From NCBI GenBank assembly GCA_964392365.1, contig CAYMPH010000001.1:124001-188000 (forward strand): DNA of 64,000 bases. Direction: 5' to 3'. This DNA is from CAYMPH01 sp964392365. Its GTDB lineage: Bacteria > Spirochaetota > UBA4802 > UBA5550. Numbering within the stretch: the first letter of the stretch is position 1; every line of letters begins with the position of its first letter. The position numbers were made by a program, and so were the translations under genes. This document shows positions 34,213 through 42,865 of the stretch, piece by piece. The notes under the pieces are model-generated. The model was not told where the DNA came from, searched no databases, and saw nothing but the letters and a program-made list of their open reading frames with translations.

Positions 34213-35364
34213 TTAATATTCAGCAATAACATTTGCAGCAATTACGAGTCTCTGAATCTCAGATGTACCCTCGTAAATTTCAGTAATTCTTGAATCCCTG
34301 TAGAATCTTTCCATTGGATATTCTTTAACATATCCGTAACCGCCGAAAATCTGAAGCGCTTTGTGAGTTACCCTGTGTGACATTTCAGAGGCGTAAAGTT
34401 TAGCCATTGCGCAGTATTTTGAGTATTTCTGTCTCTCGCCTGTATCGAGCATTGTAGCTGCCTGGTAAATCAGAAGTTTTGCAGCTTCAATTTCTGTAGC
34501 CATGTCAGCTATCATCCACTGAATAGCCTGAAAACTTGAAATAGGCTTTTTAAACTGCACTCTGTCTTTAGAATATTTTACTGCTGCGTCCATTGCTGCT
34601 CTTGCAATACCCAGAGCCTGTGCTGCAATTCCGACACGGCCTCCGTCGAGGGTGTGCATTGCTATTTTAAATCCCTGGCCTTTTTCCCCGAGAAGATTTT
34701 CTTCCGGAATTTCACAATTGTCAAAAACAAGTTCTGTAGTGGAAGATGCGCATATTCCGAGCTTCTCTTCAGTTTTTCCAACAGAAAAACCCGGTGTTCC
34801 TTTTGATACGATAAACATGGAAAGCCCCTTGGCTCCCTGGGATTTATCAGTAACTGCTGAAACAACAGCTGTATCTGCAACTCCGCCGTTTGTAATAAAG
34901 TTTTTAGTTCCGTTTAATATCCACTTTCCGTTTTTAAGCTCTGCTGTTGTAGTGGTTCCTGCTGCATCAGATCCTGCATTCGGTTCAGTAATTCCGAAAC
35001 ATCCGATATGCTCTCCGGAAGCAAGCTTGGATACAAATTTCTTTCTCTGAGCCTCTGTACCGAAATAATAAAGCGGTGAAGTGCATAAAGAATTATGGGC
35101 TGATAGTATAACTCCGGTTGAAGCACATCCTCTTGACATCTCCTCAACTGCTATTGCATAACTTACATAATCCATTCCTGATCCGTTATATTCAGGAGGA
35201 TAAACAACACCCATAAGACCCATTTCAGCCATTTTTTTAACATGTTCCATCGGGAATTCATGCGATTTATCATACTCCGCGGCTTTCGGAGCAAGTACAT
35301 TGTCTGCAAATTTTGCACACATATCTTTAAGCATCTGCTGTTCTTCGGTAAATTTAAAGTTCAT
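34213..35364 (-). CDS. Acyl-CoA dehydrogenase (short-chain/butyryl type)
   Basis: 383 residues, full length for the FAD-dependent family. Blocks: 'FTEEQQMLKDMCAKFADNVLAP', 'GCASTGVILSAHNSLC', 'FGITEPNAGSDAAGTTTTAEL', 'WILNGTKNFITNGGVADTAVV', 'LDGGRVGIAAQALGIARAAMDAAV', 'ALQIFGGYGYVKEYPMERFYRD' and the catalytic Glu in 'RITEIYEGTSEIQRL'. That Glu position is typical of short and medium-chain enzymes. It oxidises acyl-CoA to enoyl-CoA, or acts in reverse with an ETF partner in butyrate formers. No etfAB genes adjoin it. Good AAGGAGA ribosome site. Confidence 0.93.
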   Translation of the reverse strand: MNFKFTEEQQMLKDMCAKFADNVLAPKAAEYDKSHEFPMEHVKKMAEMGLMGVVYPPEYNGSGMDYVSYAIAVEEMSRGCASTGVILSAHNSLCTSPLYYFGTEAQRKKFVSKLASGEHIGCFGITEPNAGSDAAGTTTTAELKNGKWILNGTKNFITNGGVADTAVVSAVTDKSQGAKGLSMFIVSKGTPGFSVGKTEEKLGICASSTTELVFDNCEIPEENLLGEKGQGFKIAMHTLDGGRVGIAAQALGIARAAMDAAVKYSKDRVQFKKPISSFQAIQWMIADMATEIEAAKLLIYQAATMLDTGERQKYSKYCAMAKLYASEMSHRVTHKALQIFGGYGYVKEYPMERFYRDSRITEIYEGTSEIQRLVIAANVIAEY

Positions 35365-35820
35365 GAAATTCTCCTTATATTTTGATATATATCAATGATT
35401 TCTTAAATCAATAAGAGCATTGTCAATAAAAATATGACATTTCAATCAAATTTATCTTGAAATATTAGCATATAAATGCTTATTTATTGTATCATTTTAC
35501 CTCGACTCCGCTCGGCAAACGTTAAATCACGTTCTGAATGAGTACAATACGCTAATCGAGCGGAGCCGAGATGAATTAAAGATCGATATCCGGGATTTCA
35601 TGGAAAAGCTTGACAGTATGCAGGGAAAGTGATTTACTTTGATCTGGACCGTTTTCAGCTCGATCATTAAATATAAAAGGCGATCCCGTTAATTAATTTT
35701 GCTGATTGCTCATCGCGCGAAGTCGGGATGAATTATTAATATATAATAATATTTAAAATTCCACTTTCGTGCGATACGCTAAGCACAGTCGAAGCGGGAT
35801 CCAGGGGGCCAAGGAAATAT
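35365..35820. other. Intergenic mosaic with GC-richer palindromic pieces and ORF remnant
   Basis: 455 bp between divergent genes. CTCGACTCCGCTCG (35501-35514) pairs with CGAGCGGAGCCGAG (35557-35570) with one mismatch; related GC-rich scraps recur near 35712 and 35770-35800 (GTCGAAGCGGGATCCAGG). A start-less plus-strand frame reads through to a stop at 35630-35632 (about ...YLDSARQTLNHV... DFMEKLDSMQGK), looking like the end of a decayed gene. Probably debris of REP/MITE insertion. The promoter of the gene at 35821 must also be here. Confidence 0.45.
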
Positions 35821-36882
35821 ATGATAAAAAGAATATTTATACTCATAATTCTCAGTACAATTTTATCCTGCAGCCAGTGGCGGGTAAGTTCCATGAAACC
35901 TTCGAAAATGCTGTTTATAAAAAACGGTTCCGAACCGGGTTTTGCCTATATAAAATTAGATGATAACGGCCTTGACAGTCTTTCAACTTATATTGGAATT
36001 TTTAATAATAAAATTTTTTTAACAGATAATACTATGAAACGTGTTCAGCTTCTCGATACAGACGGAAAAGTTGAGCTTCTTATAGGTCAGACAAAACCCC
36101 AGCCTCAGTCAAAAATCAAGCAGTCAAATTTTAATTTCAATATTATTGGGTCATACACAATTGATAACAAGAAAAATATTTATGTTCAGAATCGCGTAAC
36201 AAGAACAGCTGCAATGCCTAAACCCTCACAGGAGGAAACAGATTTTGCTCCTTCATATATTCTGGTTTTCAATAAAGACGGCGATCTTCAGTACACTTTA
36301 GGCCAGAGAGGTGCACCTGACCTTCCGTTTTATTATATTGAATTTCTGGATATAGACAAACAGGGAAGACTTTTTGTTGTATCCAGATCTTTCGATTCAT
36401 GGAGCGTATTCAGATTCGATGAAAAGAAAAGAGACTATTTCATAAATCTTTCAGGACTTGAATTCAAAGAAAAAGAAGACTCAAATATATATACAGGAAA
36501 AATTGAAAACATAAGAATATTCCAAAATGGAGAAAATTTTCTTATTTCGGTTGCTTATTACCATGAACTGAGATTTAAATACAGAAAAGTTTTTGAATAC
36601 TCAATTAAATCCGGAAAAATTGAAAGACTGATAATTACAATCCCTGATCCAAAAAATGTACTTTTCAATCTTGCAGATGATAAAATTATCTATTTCTGGA
36701 ATGTAGACAAAAACAGCGTGAAATTCATGCTATGCAATCTTGACGGCAATGTCCTGAATAACATTTCTCTTAAAATTGACGATACGAATAATTTATATTC
36801 AAGAATAATGAGCGACAAATCAGGTAAATTTTATTCTTATCACATCAGAAAAGACGGAATTGAACTTCTGCAGTGGGAATAA
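35821..36882 (+). CDS. Six-bladed-propeller lipoprotein (LIC_12708-like)
   Basis: 353 residues. Lipoprotein signal with lipobox STILSC. The mature protein is beta-rich with repeated blade-like phrases: 'IFNNKIFLTDNTMKRVQLLDTDGKVELLIGQ', 'YTIDNKKNIYVQNRV', 'PSYILVFNKDGDLQYTLGQRG' and 'EFLDIDKQGRLFVVSR', as in NHL/6-bladed propellers. The overall order resembles a spirochaetal lipoprotein family (LIC_12708 type); I make that link from memory of its layout and hold it loosely. Likely periplasmic side of a membrane, role unknown. The gene sits directly ahead of nnr (4 nt) and the two may be co-transcribed. Good AAGGAAA ribosome site. Confidence 0.65.
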   Translation: MIKRIFILIILSTILSCSQWRVSSMKPSKMLFIKNGSEPGFAYIKLDDNGLDSLSTYIGIFNNKIFLTDNTMKRVQLLDTDGKVELLIGQTKPQPQSKIKQSNFNFNIIGSYTIDNKKNIYVQNRVTRTAAMPKPSQEETDFAPSYILVFNKDGDLQYTLGQRGAPDLPFYYIEFLDIDKQGRLFVVSRSFDSWSVFRFDEKKRDYFINLSGLEFKEKEDSNIYTGKIENIRIFQNGENFLISVAYYHELRFKYRKVFEYSIKSGKIERLIITIPDPKNVLFNLADDKIIYFWNVDKNSVKFMLCNLDGNVLNNISLKIDDTNNLYSRIMSDKSGKFYSYHIRKDGIELLQWE

Positions 36883-36886
36883 AGCA

Positions 36887-38422
36887 ATGAAAGCTGCAAC
36901 AGCGGATCAGATCAGGGAAATTGACAGAATATCCATAATAGAATATGGAATTCCCCAATCAGTTCTTATGTATAATGCAGGGAATGAATCTGCAGAATTT
37001 ATAATTGATAATTTCTCACATCTTGAAAATGTTATAGTTTTCTGCGGTACAGGCAACAATGGTGGCGATGGATTTGTTACAGCATATATTTTAACCAACT
37101 GCGGCATTAAATGTGATATAATACTTTGCGGCGACAGTAAAAAATTAACTGATTCTTCAAAATTATATCATGACCTCTGTATTAAATCAGAAATATCAGT
37201 AAAGAAAATTACAGAGATTGCTGATATCAGCAGATATGATCTTATCATTGATGCAATAACCGGCACAGGATTCGCCGGTAATCCGCGCGAAGAAATTACT
37301 GAAATAATTAAAACAATAAACAGCTCAGGTATTAAAATCGTTTCGATCGATATCCCAAGCGGAATGGGTTCTGATGGAAAAGAATCTGAAACAGAAACCA
37401 TACACGCTGATGCCACAGTGACCATGGGCATTCCCAAAATCTCATTAGTTACTTATCCGAATAAAAAATTCTGCGGCAAAATTCATGTTGCTGATATCGG
37501 CTTCCCTGAAAAACTGACCGGATCGGATGAAATAAAAACATCACTCGCCTGCCCTGAAATATTCTCAGCTTTCCTAAAAGAGGATATTCACGAGGACATC
37601 CATAAAACTGAAAAAGGAACACTCCTTCTAATAGGCGGTTTCGGCGGAATGGAAGGAGCAATAATGCTTTCAGCAATGGCGGCATTTGAAACCGGAATCG
37701 GTCTTGCTGCTTTATTAACAGATGAAAATTCAAGAAATACAATTGCAGGCAGAATTCCTGAACTTATTACGAAAGGAATTACTGACATTGATATAGAAAA
37801 AGAAATTTTAAATCTAATTACAGAAAGAAAATATGACGGATGCATAATCGGTCCCGGACTTGGAAGAGATTCATTTTCATCAGCAGTATTCACCGCATTT
37901 TTCAAATGCATAGATAAGTCATCAATGAAAAAAGTACTTATCGACGGGGATGGACTTTATCACCTTTCAATGATGAAAGAAAAATTAAGCTGTCACAATA
38001 AAATCAGCATTATAACCACTCCGCACTTTATGGAAGCTTCCCGGATTCTAGGAATGAACATTGATAACATCAAAAGCGACAGACTTTCTTCTTCTAAAAA
38101 AATTGCTACTACAACAGGATCAGTTACTGTTTTAAAAGGTCCGTCTTCCATTACATCAGATGGAGAAAATTCAATTATCAATACAACAGGAAACAGTCTT
38201 CTTGCCTGTGCCGGATCAGGGGATGTTTTATCCGGCATAATCGGCGCATTGATGCTTAGGAATATCCCGGACACTTTATCCGCAGGCATGGGTGCATACA
38301 TCCACGGTCTTTGTGCTGATTTATTTCTGGAAGAAAATAAATTTCCAGGCATGAAAGCCGGTGATATTATCAGATACATACGAAAAGCAATAAACAGTAT
38401 CAAATCAGACATTAATATCTGA
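36887..38422 (+). CDS. nnr: Bifunctional NAD(P)H-hydrate epimerase/dehydratase
   Basis: 511 residues from ATG 36887 (the family N-terminus MKAATADQIREID); the upstream TTG at 36860 would overlap the previous gene. The YjeF_N epimerase domain (~1-215) has VFCGTGNNGGDGF and DAITGTGF; the ADP-dependent dehydratase domain (~225-505) has 'GTLLLIGGFGGMEGA', 'CIIGPGLGRD', 'TTPHFMEASRILG', 'TVLKGPSSIT' and 'LACAGSGDVLSGIIGAL' with the catalytic Asp in GSGDVLSG. The enzyme repairs hydrated NADH/NADPH (EC 5.1.99.6 and 4.2.1.136). Cytosolic housekeeping; the propeller lipoprotein ahead of it has no evident functional link. Confidence 0.95.
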   Translation: MKAATADQIREIDRISIIEYGIPQSVLMYNAGNESAEFIIDNFSHLENVIVFCGTGNNGGDGFVTAYILTNCGIKCDIILCGDSKKLTDSSKLYHDLCIKSEISVKKITEIADISRYDLIIDAITGTGFAGNPREEITEIIKTINSSGIKIVSIDIPSGMGSDGKESETETIHADATVTMGIPKISLVTYPNKKFCGKIHVADIGFPEKLTGSDEIKTSLACPEIFSAFLKEDIHEDIHKTEKGTLLLIGGFGGMEGAIMLSAMAAFETGIGLAALLTDENSRNTIAGRIPELITKGITDIDIEKEILNLITERKYDGCIIGPGLGRDSFSSAVFTAFFKCIDKSSMKKVLIDGDGLYHLSMMKEKLSCHNKISIITTPHFMEASRILGMNIDNIKSDRLSSSKKIATTTGSVTVLKGPSSITSDGENSIINTTGNSLLACAGSGDVLSGIIGALMLRNIPDTLSAGMGAYIHGLCADLFLEENKFPGMKAGDIIRYIRKAINSIKSDINI

Positions 38423-38533
38423 TAATATTTATTCTATAAATATTTTTTTCCCGCATTTGTCAAATTTTAGTTGAACAAAAACCAAAGTATGTAAAACTCA
38501 TCCAGTTGTCGAAAAATCCGGAGGAAATAAAAT

Positions 38534-39898
38534 ATGAAAAAAATAATTACAGCTGCTATATTCGCAATTATATCTCTATCAGCAGCTGATGTTTACAGTA
38601 AAGCAGTTAAAAGAGATTATAACATTATTTTGGCACTTGGCTGGGATCAGAGTTTTGCCAATCAGGGACAGAAGGCTTTCACATATGAAATAGCCTCTCC
38701 AATAATATTCCTTGATCTTATTTATTATTTTGGCGACACAGGATGGTATGGCGAACTTGGCGGCACAACAACATCCATTTATACACAATGGGGCTACAAT
38801 ACGGATTTGCTTCATGTAGGCATTAAGCCGATCTGGAATCATTCAGTAGTGGCTGCTGACCATTTCTACTACATGGGATACGAAAACCCGAACAGAGTAA
38901 TTGGAGGATTGTTCTCAGGCGGTTCATCTTTAGGTGTGGAATTATTTTATGAATTCAACTTTTTTAAAAGTTATCTTGAAGGACGATTAATGTACAAACC
39001 GGGCAACCACTGGTATAATGAAAAAAATCCGGACGTTCGTGAAGTATATGCACAATACCAGGATTATCCTCCATCCCCTCACTGGGAACATACTATAGAA
39101 TACTGGCTGCAATCCAGCGGAGATTTTTCCGGCGGCAGGCTGGAGGACCGGGAACTTTCCATAATAAGACATGGCTGGTTGGTAAAATTCAAGCACAATT
39201 ACACAAACAGAACAAGCTACAGCCTGCCTTTAACAGCTGATACATCAATAGCCATGGATCCGAATACTCATAAATTTTTTCTTAATCTCGGTCTTTTTTA
39301 TAATTTCAAAGGAGACTTCAACCTGAAATTTGAAGCAAAGGGACACTATGCGGTAAATGTTGATACAAACAATGCAGAAAAAGCAGGAAACCTTGTTGCT
39401 GATAATGCTGATATGCCGGGTCTATATTATGCAGAATTTTATACAGATAAATTTATAATGGCCAATATCAAATTCGGGATTCCTCTTCCATTCTGGGGTT
39501 TCAGGCTGCAGCCGGGATTTAATATGTTATATATTCCTCATGATAATAAAGTAATATCTCCAACCAGGCAGTTTGCAGATTATTTTCCTGCCACTGCAAA
39601 CGGTTTTGTTACATATCCGTATCTGCAGGAAGTAACATATAGTGTTTCGCTGAATATCTATTTTAAAATAGCAAATATTCTTCCTGTTTTAATTGATTAT
39701 GCTTACGCTTTTAATGCAGTAAGAAATAATTATACATACACAGCAAATGGACCTTATAATGCTTCATTACCGGTTCAATATGGAAGCCATGAAGTTCGAA
39801 TTGTTTTTATTGGAGCTTTTATCGAAACAAAACCGAAAGAGGGAACTTTAATAAGGGAAGATACCACAGAGAAGAAAGCTGAGGAAAAAATTAAGTAA
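38534..39898 (+). CDS. Outer-membrane beta-barrel protein
   Basis: 454 residues with a signal peptide (MKKIITAAIFAIISLSAADVYS, cleavage near VYS-K). The mature part is rich in alternating aromatic/hydrophobic strands (IIFLDLIYYFG, GWYGELGGTT, 'KFFLNLGLFYNFKGDFNLKFEAKGHYAV', 'VTYSVSLNIYFKIANI'), compatible with a 14-18-stranded barrel. The last strand ends 'VRIVFIGAFIET', followed by a charged tail (REDTTEKKAEEKIK), unusual for barrels, whose last residue is normally aromatic. Family not recognised. GGAGGA ribosome site is strong; a good terminator follows at 39933. Confidence 0.65.
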   Translation: MKKIITAAIFAIISLSAADVYSKAVKRDYNIILALGWDQSFANQGQKAFTYEIASPIIFLDLIYYFGDTGWYGELGGTTTSIYTQWGYNTDLLHVGIKPIWNHSVVAADHFYYMGYENPNRVIGGLFSGGSSLGVELFYEFNFFKSYLEGRLMYKPGNHWYNEKNPDVREVYAQYQDYPPSPHWEHTIEYWLQSSGDFSGGRLEDRELSIIRHGWLVKFKHNYTNRTSYSLPLTADTSIAMDPNTHKFFLNLGLFYNFKGDFNLKFEAKGHYAVNVDTNNAEKAGNLVADNADMPGLYYAEFYTDKFIMANIKFGIPLPFWGFRLQPGFNMLYIPHDNKVISPTRQFADYFPATANGFVTYPYLQEVTYSVSLNIYFKIANILPVLIDYAYAFNAVRNNYTYTANGPYNASLPVQYGSHEVRIVFIGAFIETKPKEGTLIREDTTEKKAEEKIK

Positions 39899-39932
39899 GA
39901 AGAATATTTTAAAAATAATAAAAACATTATGG

Positions 39933-39966
39933 GAAGCCCGTGAATATAACAAGCCGGGCTTCTTTT
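39933..39966. terminator. Rho-independent terminator of barrel gene
   Basis: GAAGCCCG (39933-39940) pairs with CGGGCTTC (39955-39962), loop 14 nt, followed by TTTT and further A/T. It overlaps the end of the convergent MurU-like gene's stop region and may serve both directions. Confidence 0.75.
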
Positions 39967-40690
39967 ATATAAACCTGTAAACCCTATTAACGATTCTATT
40001 TTTAATCTCGGATGGAATCGTTTGTATTTTTTCAATAGACTCAATAGTTCCGATATCCTGCCAGAAACCTTCATGAATATAATAACTCAGCGATTCATTT
40101 TTAATCAACCCTGTAAATCCGGTGTACACAACACTTGAAAAATCAATTGTCAGATATTTAAATATAGAAGAAGATAAAACAGATATTCCGCTGAACTCAT
40201 ACTGAGGCTTAATTCCGCTTTTTAAATCATTTTTAAAATCAGCTACAAGATTATTATCAACAGAAACTGTTGAAATGCCGTTTAACGGTTTACACAGAAT
40301 TGTCAATCCAGGGGTATTCTTTTCAAGAAAAACCCTGCACGCAGAACCCAGATCAAGATTAGTTATAATATCGCTGTTTACTACTGTAAAATTATCACCG
40401 CTTAATATATCTTCACATTTCTTTAGACCACCGCCTGTTCCCAGAATTTTTTCTTCAATTGAAAACTGAATATTAAGCCCGAAATAATTATTATTTTCGA
40501 AAAATTTAATTATATCATTATGCTTATAATGCAGATTGCAGACCACATCCTTAATGCCTGCCTCCTTTATCATTGCAATAGAATAGCATATGAGAGGAAT
40601 ACCGAAAATCTCAAGTAAGGGTTTCGGCGTGTTATCTGTCAGAGGCTTTAATCTTTCCCCGTAACCTGCTGCAAGAAGGAACGCTTTCAT
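39965..40690 (-). CDS. murU: MurU-type sugar-1-phosphate nucleotidyltransferase
   Basis: 241 residues with the nucleotidyltransferase signature 'AFLLAAGYGERLKPLTDNTPKPLLEI', 'NLHYKHNDIIKFF', 'ILGTGGGLKKCEDIL', 'TVVNSDIITN' and 'FWQDIGTIESIEK'. In cell-wall recycling of Gram-negative bacteria MurU converts MurNAc-1-phosphate to UDP-MurNAc. Its start overlaps the AmgK-like kinase gene by 4 bp (ATGA), the AmgK-MurU arrangement, which supports this substrate; a mannose- or glucose-1-phosphate enzyme is the fallback. Cytosolic. Confidence 0.8.
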   Translation of the reverse strand: MKAFLLAAGYGERLKPLTDNTPKPLLEIFGIPLICYSIAMIKEAGIKDVVCNLHYKHNDIIKFFENNNYFGLNIQFSIEEKILGTGGGLKKCEDILSGDNFTVVNSDIITNLDLGSACRVFLEKNTPGLTILCKPLNGISTVSVDNNLVADFKNDLKSGIKPQYEFSGISVLSSSIFKYLTIDFSSVVYTGFTGLIKNESLSYYIHEGFWQDIGTIESIEKIQTIPSEIKNRIVNRVYRFI

Positions 40691-41676
40691 TGCAAACCCG
40701 CACCTTTTAAAATTATTTTCATTGCCGGAGCAAGTTCAGGTATTTTTAAGGAAAAAAGTGAAGCAGAGCGTAGCGTGCTATCAATAAATTTTTCATAGTA
40801 GCTTAACTTTTTAACATGAGTCAGATATCCGAAAGAACCAGCAGCTTTAATATTCCTCTGAAAAGAAACAATATCATAATAATATTTAAATTCAACTTTA
40901 TTCATATTATGAATTTTTTTATGAGATAATTCATAATAATAATTGAATAATTCACCATGTTCTATTTCTGATAAAACCATGTATGAGTCTCTGAGCAGAG
41001 AAGCAAGATCATATTGAGGCAGTCCCATCCGTGCATCCTGAAAATCTATTACAACATGATTACCTTTGGAATATAAAATATTCCTTGAATGGTAATCCCT
41101 GTGGCAAAGAACGAATAAAGACGGCTGATACAGCAATCTGCAGATATCCTGAAAGTATTCTCTCAGCTTCTTTATTTCTTCAACAGAATTAAATCCGAAA
41201 TGGATTTTCAATGTATTCTCTATAAAAAAATTAAATTCATACATCAGCTTTTCAATATCAAATGAAATCGAAAATGGAATTTCAGAAGATGAACCTTTTA
41301 TGCCCTGAATTTTTATAAGCTCATCAATAGCCTGCTTATACAATACAATTCTTTCATCACCTGCTGATTTCTCAATTATATTAAGGAGAAGATCATCGCC
41401 GTGATCGCTCTGCAGAATGCATCCTATTGAAGAATCATAATCATAAATTTCCGGAACTGTAACACCTGAATCATAAAACAGCTTCCGGATTTTTATAAAC
41501 GGATATTCAGCCGGATTATTGACAATAAAATTCGGGTCAACGCAGAGAATATATGAATTCAATTCAGTTGAAATTCTATAGTATATACGACTGGAAGCAT
41601 CCCCTGCAAGTTTAGCTGCTTTATAATCAGAACCGGCTTTATTTTTCAGAAATTGTTTTACGGCATCATTCAGCAT
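40687..41676 (-). CDS. amgK: AmgK-like anomeric sugar kinase (APH family)
   Basis: 329 residues of aminoglycoside-phosphotransferase fold: 'LAGDASSRIYYRIS', 'CILQSDHGDDLLLNII', the catalytic loop VLCHRDYHSRNIL, VIDFQDARMGLPQYDLASLLRD (metal-binding Asp), and the helical end 'FQRNIKAAGSFGYLTH'. This is the AmgK-type kinase that phosphorylates MurNAc/GlcNAc at C1 in peptidoglycan recycling. It overlaps the nucleotidyltransferase gene by 4 bp, so the two are co-translated. No MurP or NagZ gene is in the window. Ribosome site before ATG 41676 is weak. Confidence 0.82.
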   Translation of the reverse strand: MLNDAVKQFLKNKAGSDYKAAKLAGDASSRIYYRISTELNSYILCVDPNFIVNNPAEYPFIKIRKLFYDSGVTVPEIYDYDSSIGCILQSDHGDDLLLNIIEKSAGDERIVLYKQAIDELIKIQGIKGSSSEIPFSISFDIEKLMYEFNFFIENTLKIHFGFNSVEEIKKLREYFQDICRLLYQPSLFVLCHRDYHSRNILYSKGNHVVIDFQDARMGLPQYDLASLLRDSYMVLSEIEHGELFNYYYELSHKKIHNMNKVEFKYYYDIVSFQRNIKAAGSFGYLTHVKKLSYYEKFIDSTLRSASLFSLKIPELAPAMKIILKGAGLQ

Positions 41677-41791
41677 ATAATTTCAATCCAGTAAAATATC
41701 TTTTAAACAATAAAAATATGATATAAAAATTAATCGAGAACTATTTAAAATTCTACTTGAATTTTCAAAATAAGCAAATACCGTAATTATT

Positions 41792-42865
41792 ATGAAAAAT
41801 ATAATAGTTTTAATCCTCTCCATTTTAATTTCCTGCTCAAAGCCTCAGGTTGAGAATCTCGGATTTTTTGCGCAAAACCGCGAGAAGTCTATTGTCGGAC
41901 TTGATGGTTTTTCAAATATTGAAACAAAAAACGGAAAAGTTATATGGACATTCGGTGATACAATACTCGGTGAATGGAAAAATCCTCCAACCGTAAATGA
42001 CACTTTTGAAAATTCTGCAGTTATGGAAAAAATGATACCGAATTCAATTGCTGTTACTGAAAAATTATCTGAAAACAATATTTCTGATTTGAAATTCAAT
42101 TTTTATTCATATAATAAATATCCAAAAGAATTCATAAAAGAAAATTCTTACTTAAAAAACATAAGAGTATGGCCGCTTGACGGTATTGAACTTGAAAACA
42201 GAATTTTTCTTTTTTATGTAAAAATAAAACTGGCAGCAGATAAAGATAATCCATTTAAAATTATTGCAAACGGTCTTTCTGAAATAAAAATAAATATAGA
42301 AGAAAATACGATTTCAGAAACACAATCAAACACAATTAAAGAACTTAATCCGCAAGGCATGATTTCATTAGGTGATTCGGTTATTACAAATGGTTCATTT
42401 ATTTATATTGCGGGAAGAAAGTCCAATCCGACAGGATTACCCTGCATTTATTTCGCAAGGACAGATATACACAACTTTATCAATCCGGATAAATACGAAT
42501 ACCTTTCTCAAAAAGGCAACTGGAAAGAAAACTTTTCGAATGCAGGAACTTTTTTCAGTCCTGCTGCAGGAGAATTTTCTATTTCTTATAATGAATATCT
42601 GAAGTCTTATGTTGTAATATTTATGGGACTGGATGGTATTTTAAAATCTGCAGTTTTTTCTGATTTTAATAAAATCGGACCGGAAAAAGACATTTACACT
42701 CCGCAAAAACTTCCTAAAATTGACAAAAGACCTTTCATGTTTTATTATTCAGGCAAGGAAATATTTCATTCTGAAAAATTCACTTATGCAGTTTTCATCA
42801 ATCCTGCAGTTTACCAGCCTGTTCTGATTAAAATTCCTTCTACTATTATACGTCAAGATCCTTGA
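41792..42865 (+). CDS. DUF4185-like lipoprotein
   Basis: 357 residues. Short lipoprotein signal ending in lipobox LISC. Mature sequence carries DUF4185/glycosidase-propeller-like phrases: 'VIWTFGDTILGEW', 'ENSAVMEKMIPNSIAVTE', 'IRVWPLDGIELENRIFLFYVKI', 'GLPCIYFARTDIHNF', 'EFSISYNEYLKSYVVIFMGLDG'. DUF4185 folds as a 5-bladed propeller related to sialidases and GH43-like proteins; no catalytic trio can be named. The 3' end overlaps the end of the convergent 634-aa gene by 20 bp. No obvious Shine-Dalgarno. Confidence 0.65.
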   Translation: MKNIIVLILSILISCSKPQVENLGFFAQNREKSIVGLDGFSNIETKNGKVIWTFGDTILGEWKNPPTVNDTFENSAVMEKMIPNSIAVTEKLSENNISDLKFNFYSYNKYPKEFIKENSYLKNIRVWPLDGIELENRIFLFYVKIKLAADKDNPFKIIANGLSEIKINIEENTISETQSNTIKELNPQGMISLGDSVITNGSFIYIAGRKSNPTGLPCIYFARTDIHNFINPDKYEYLSQKGNWKENFSNAGTFFSPAAGEFSISYNEYLKSYVVIFMGLDGILKSAVFSDFNKIGPEKDIYTPQKLPKIDKRPFMFYYSGKEIFHSEKFTYAVFINPAVYQPVLIKIPSTIIRQDP

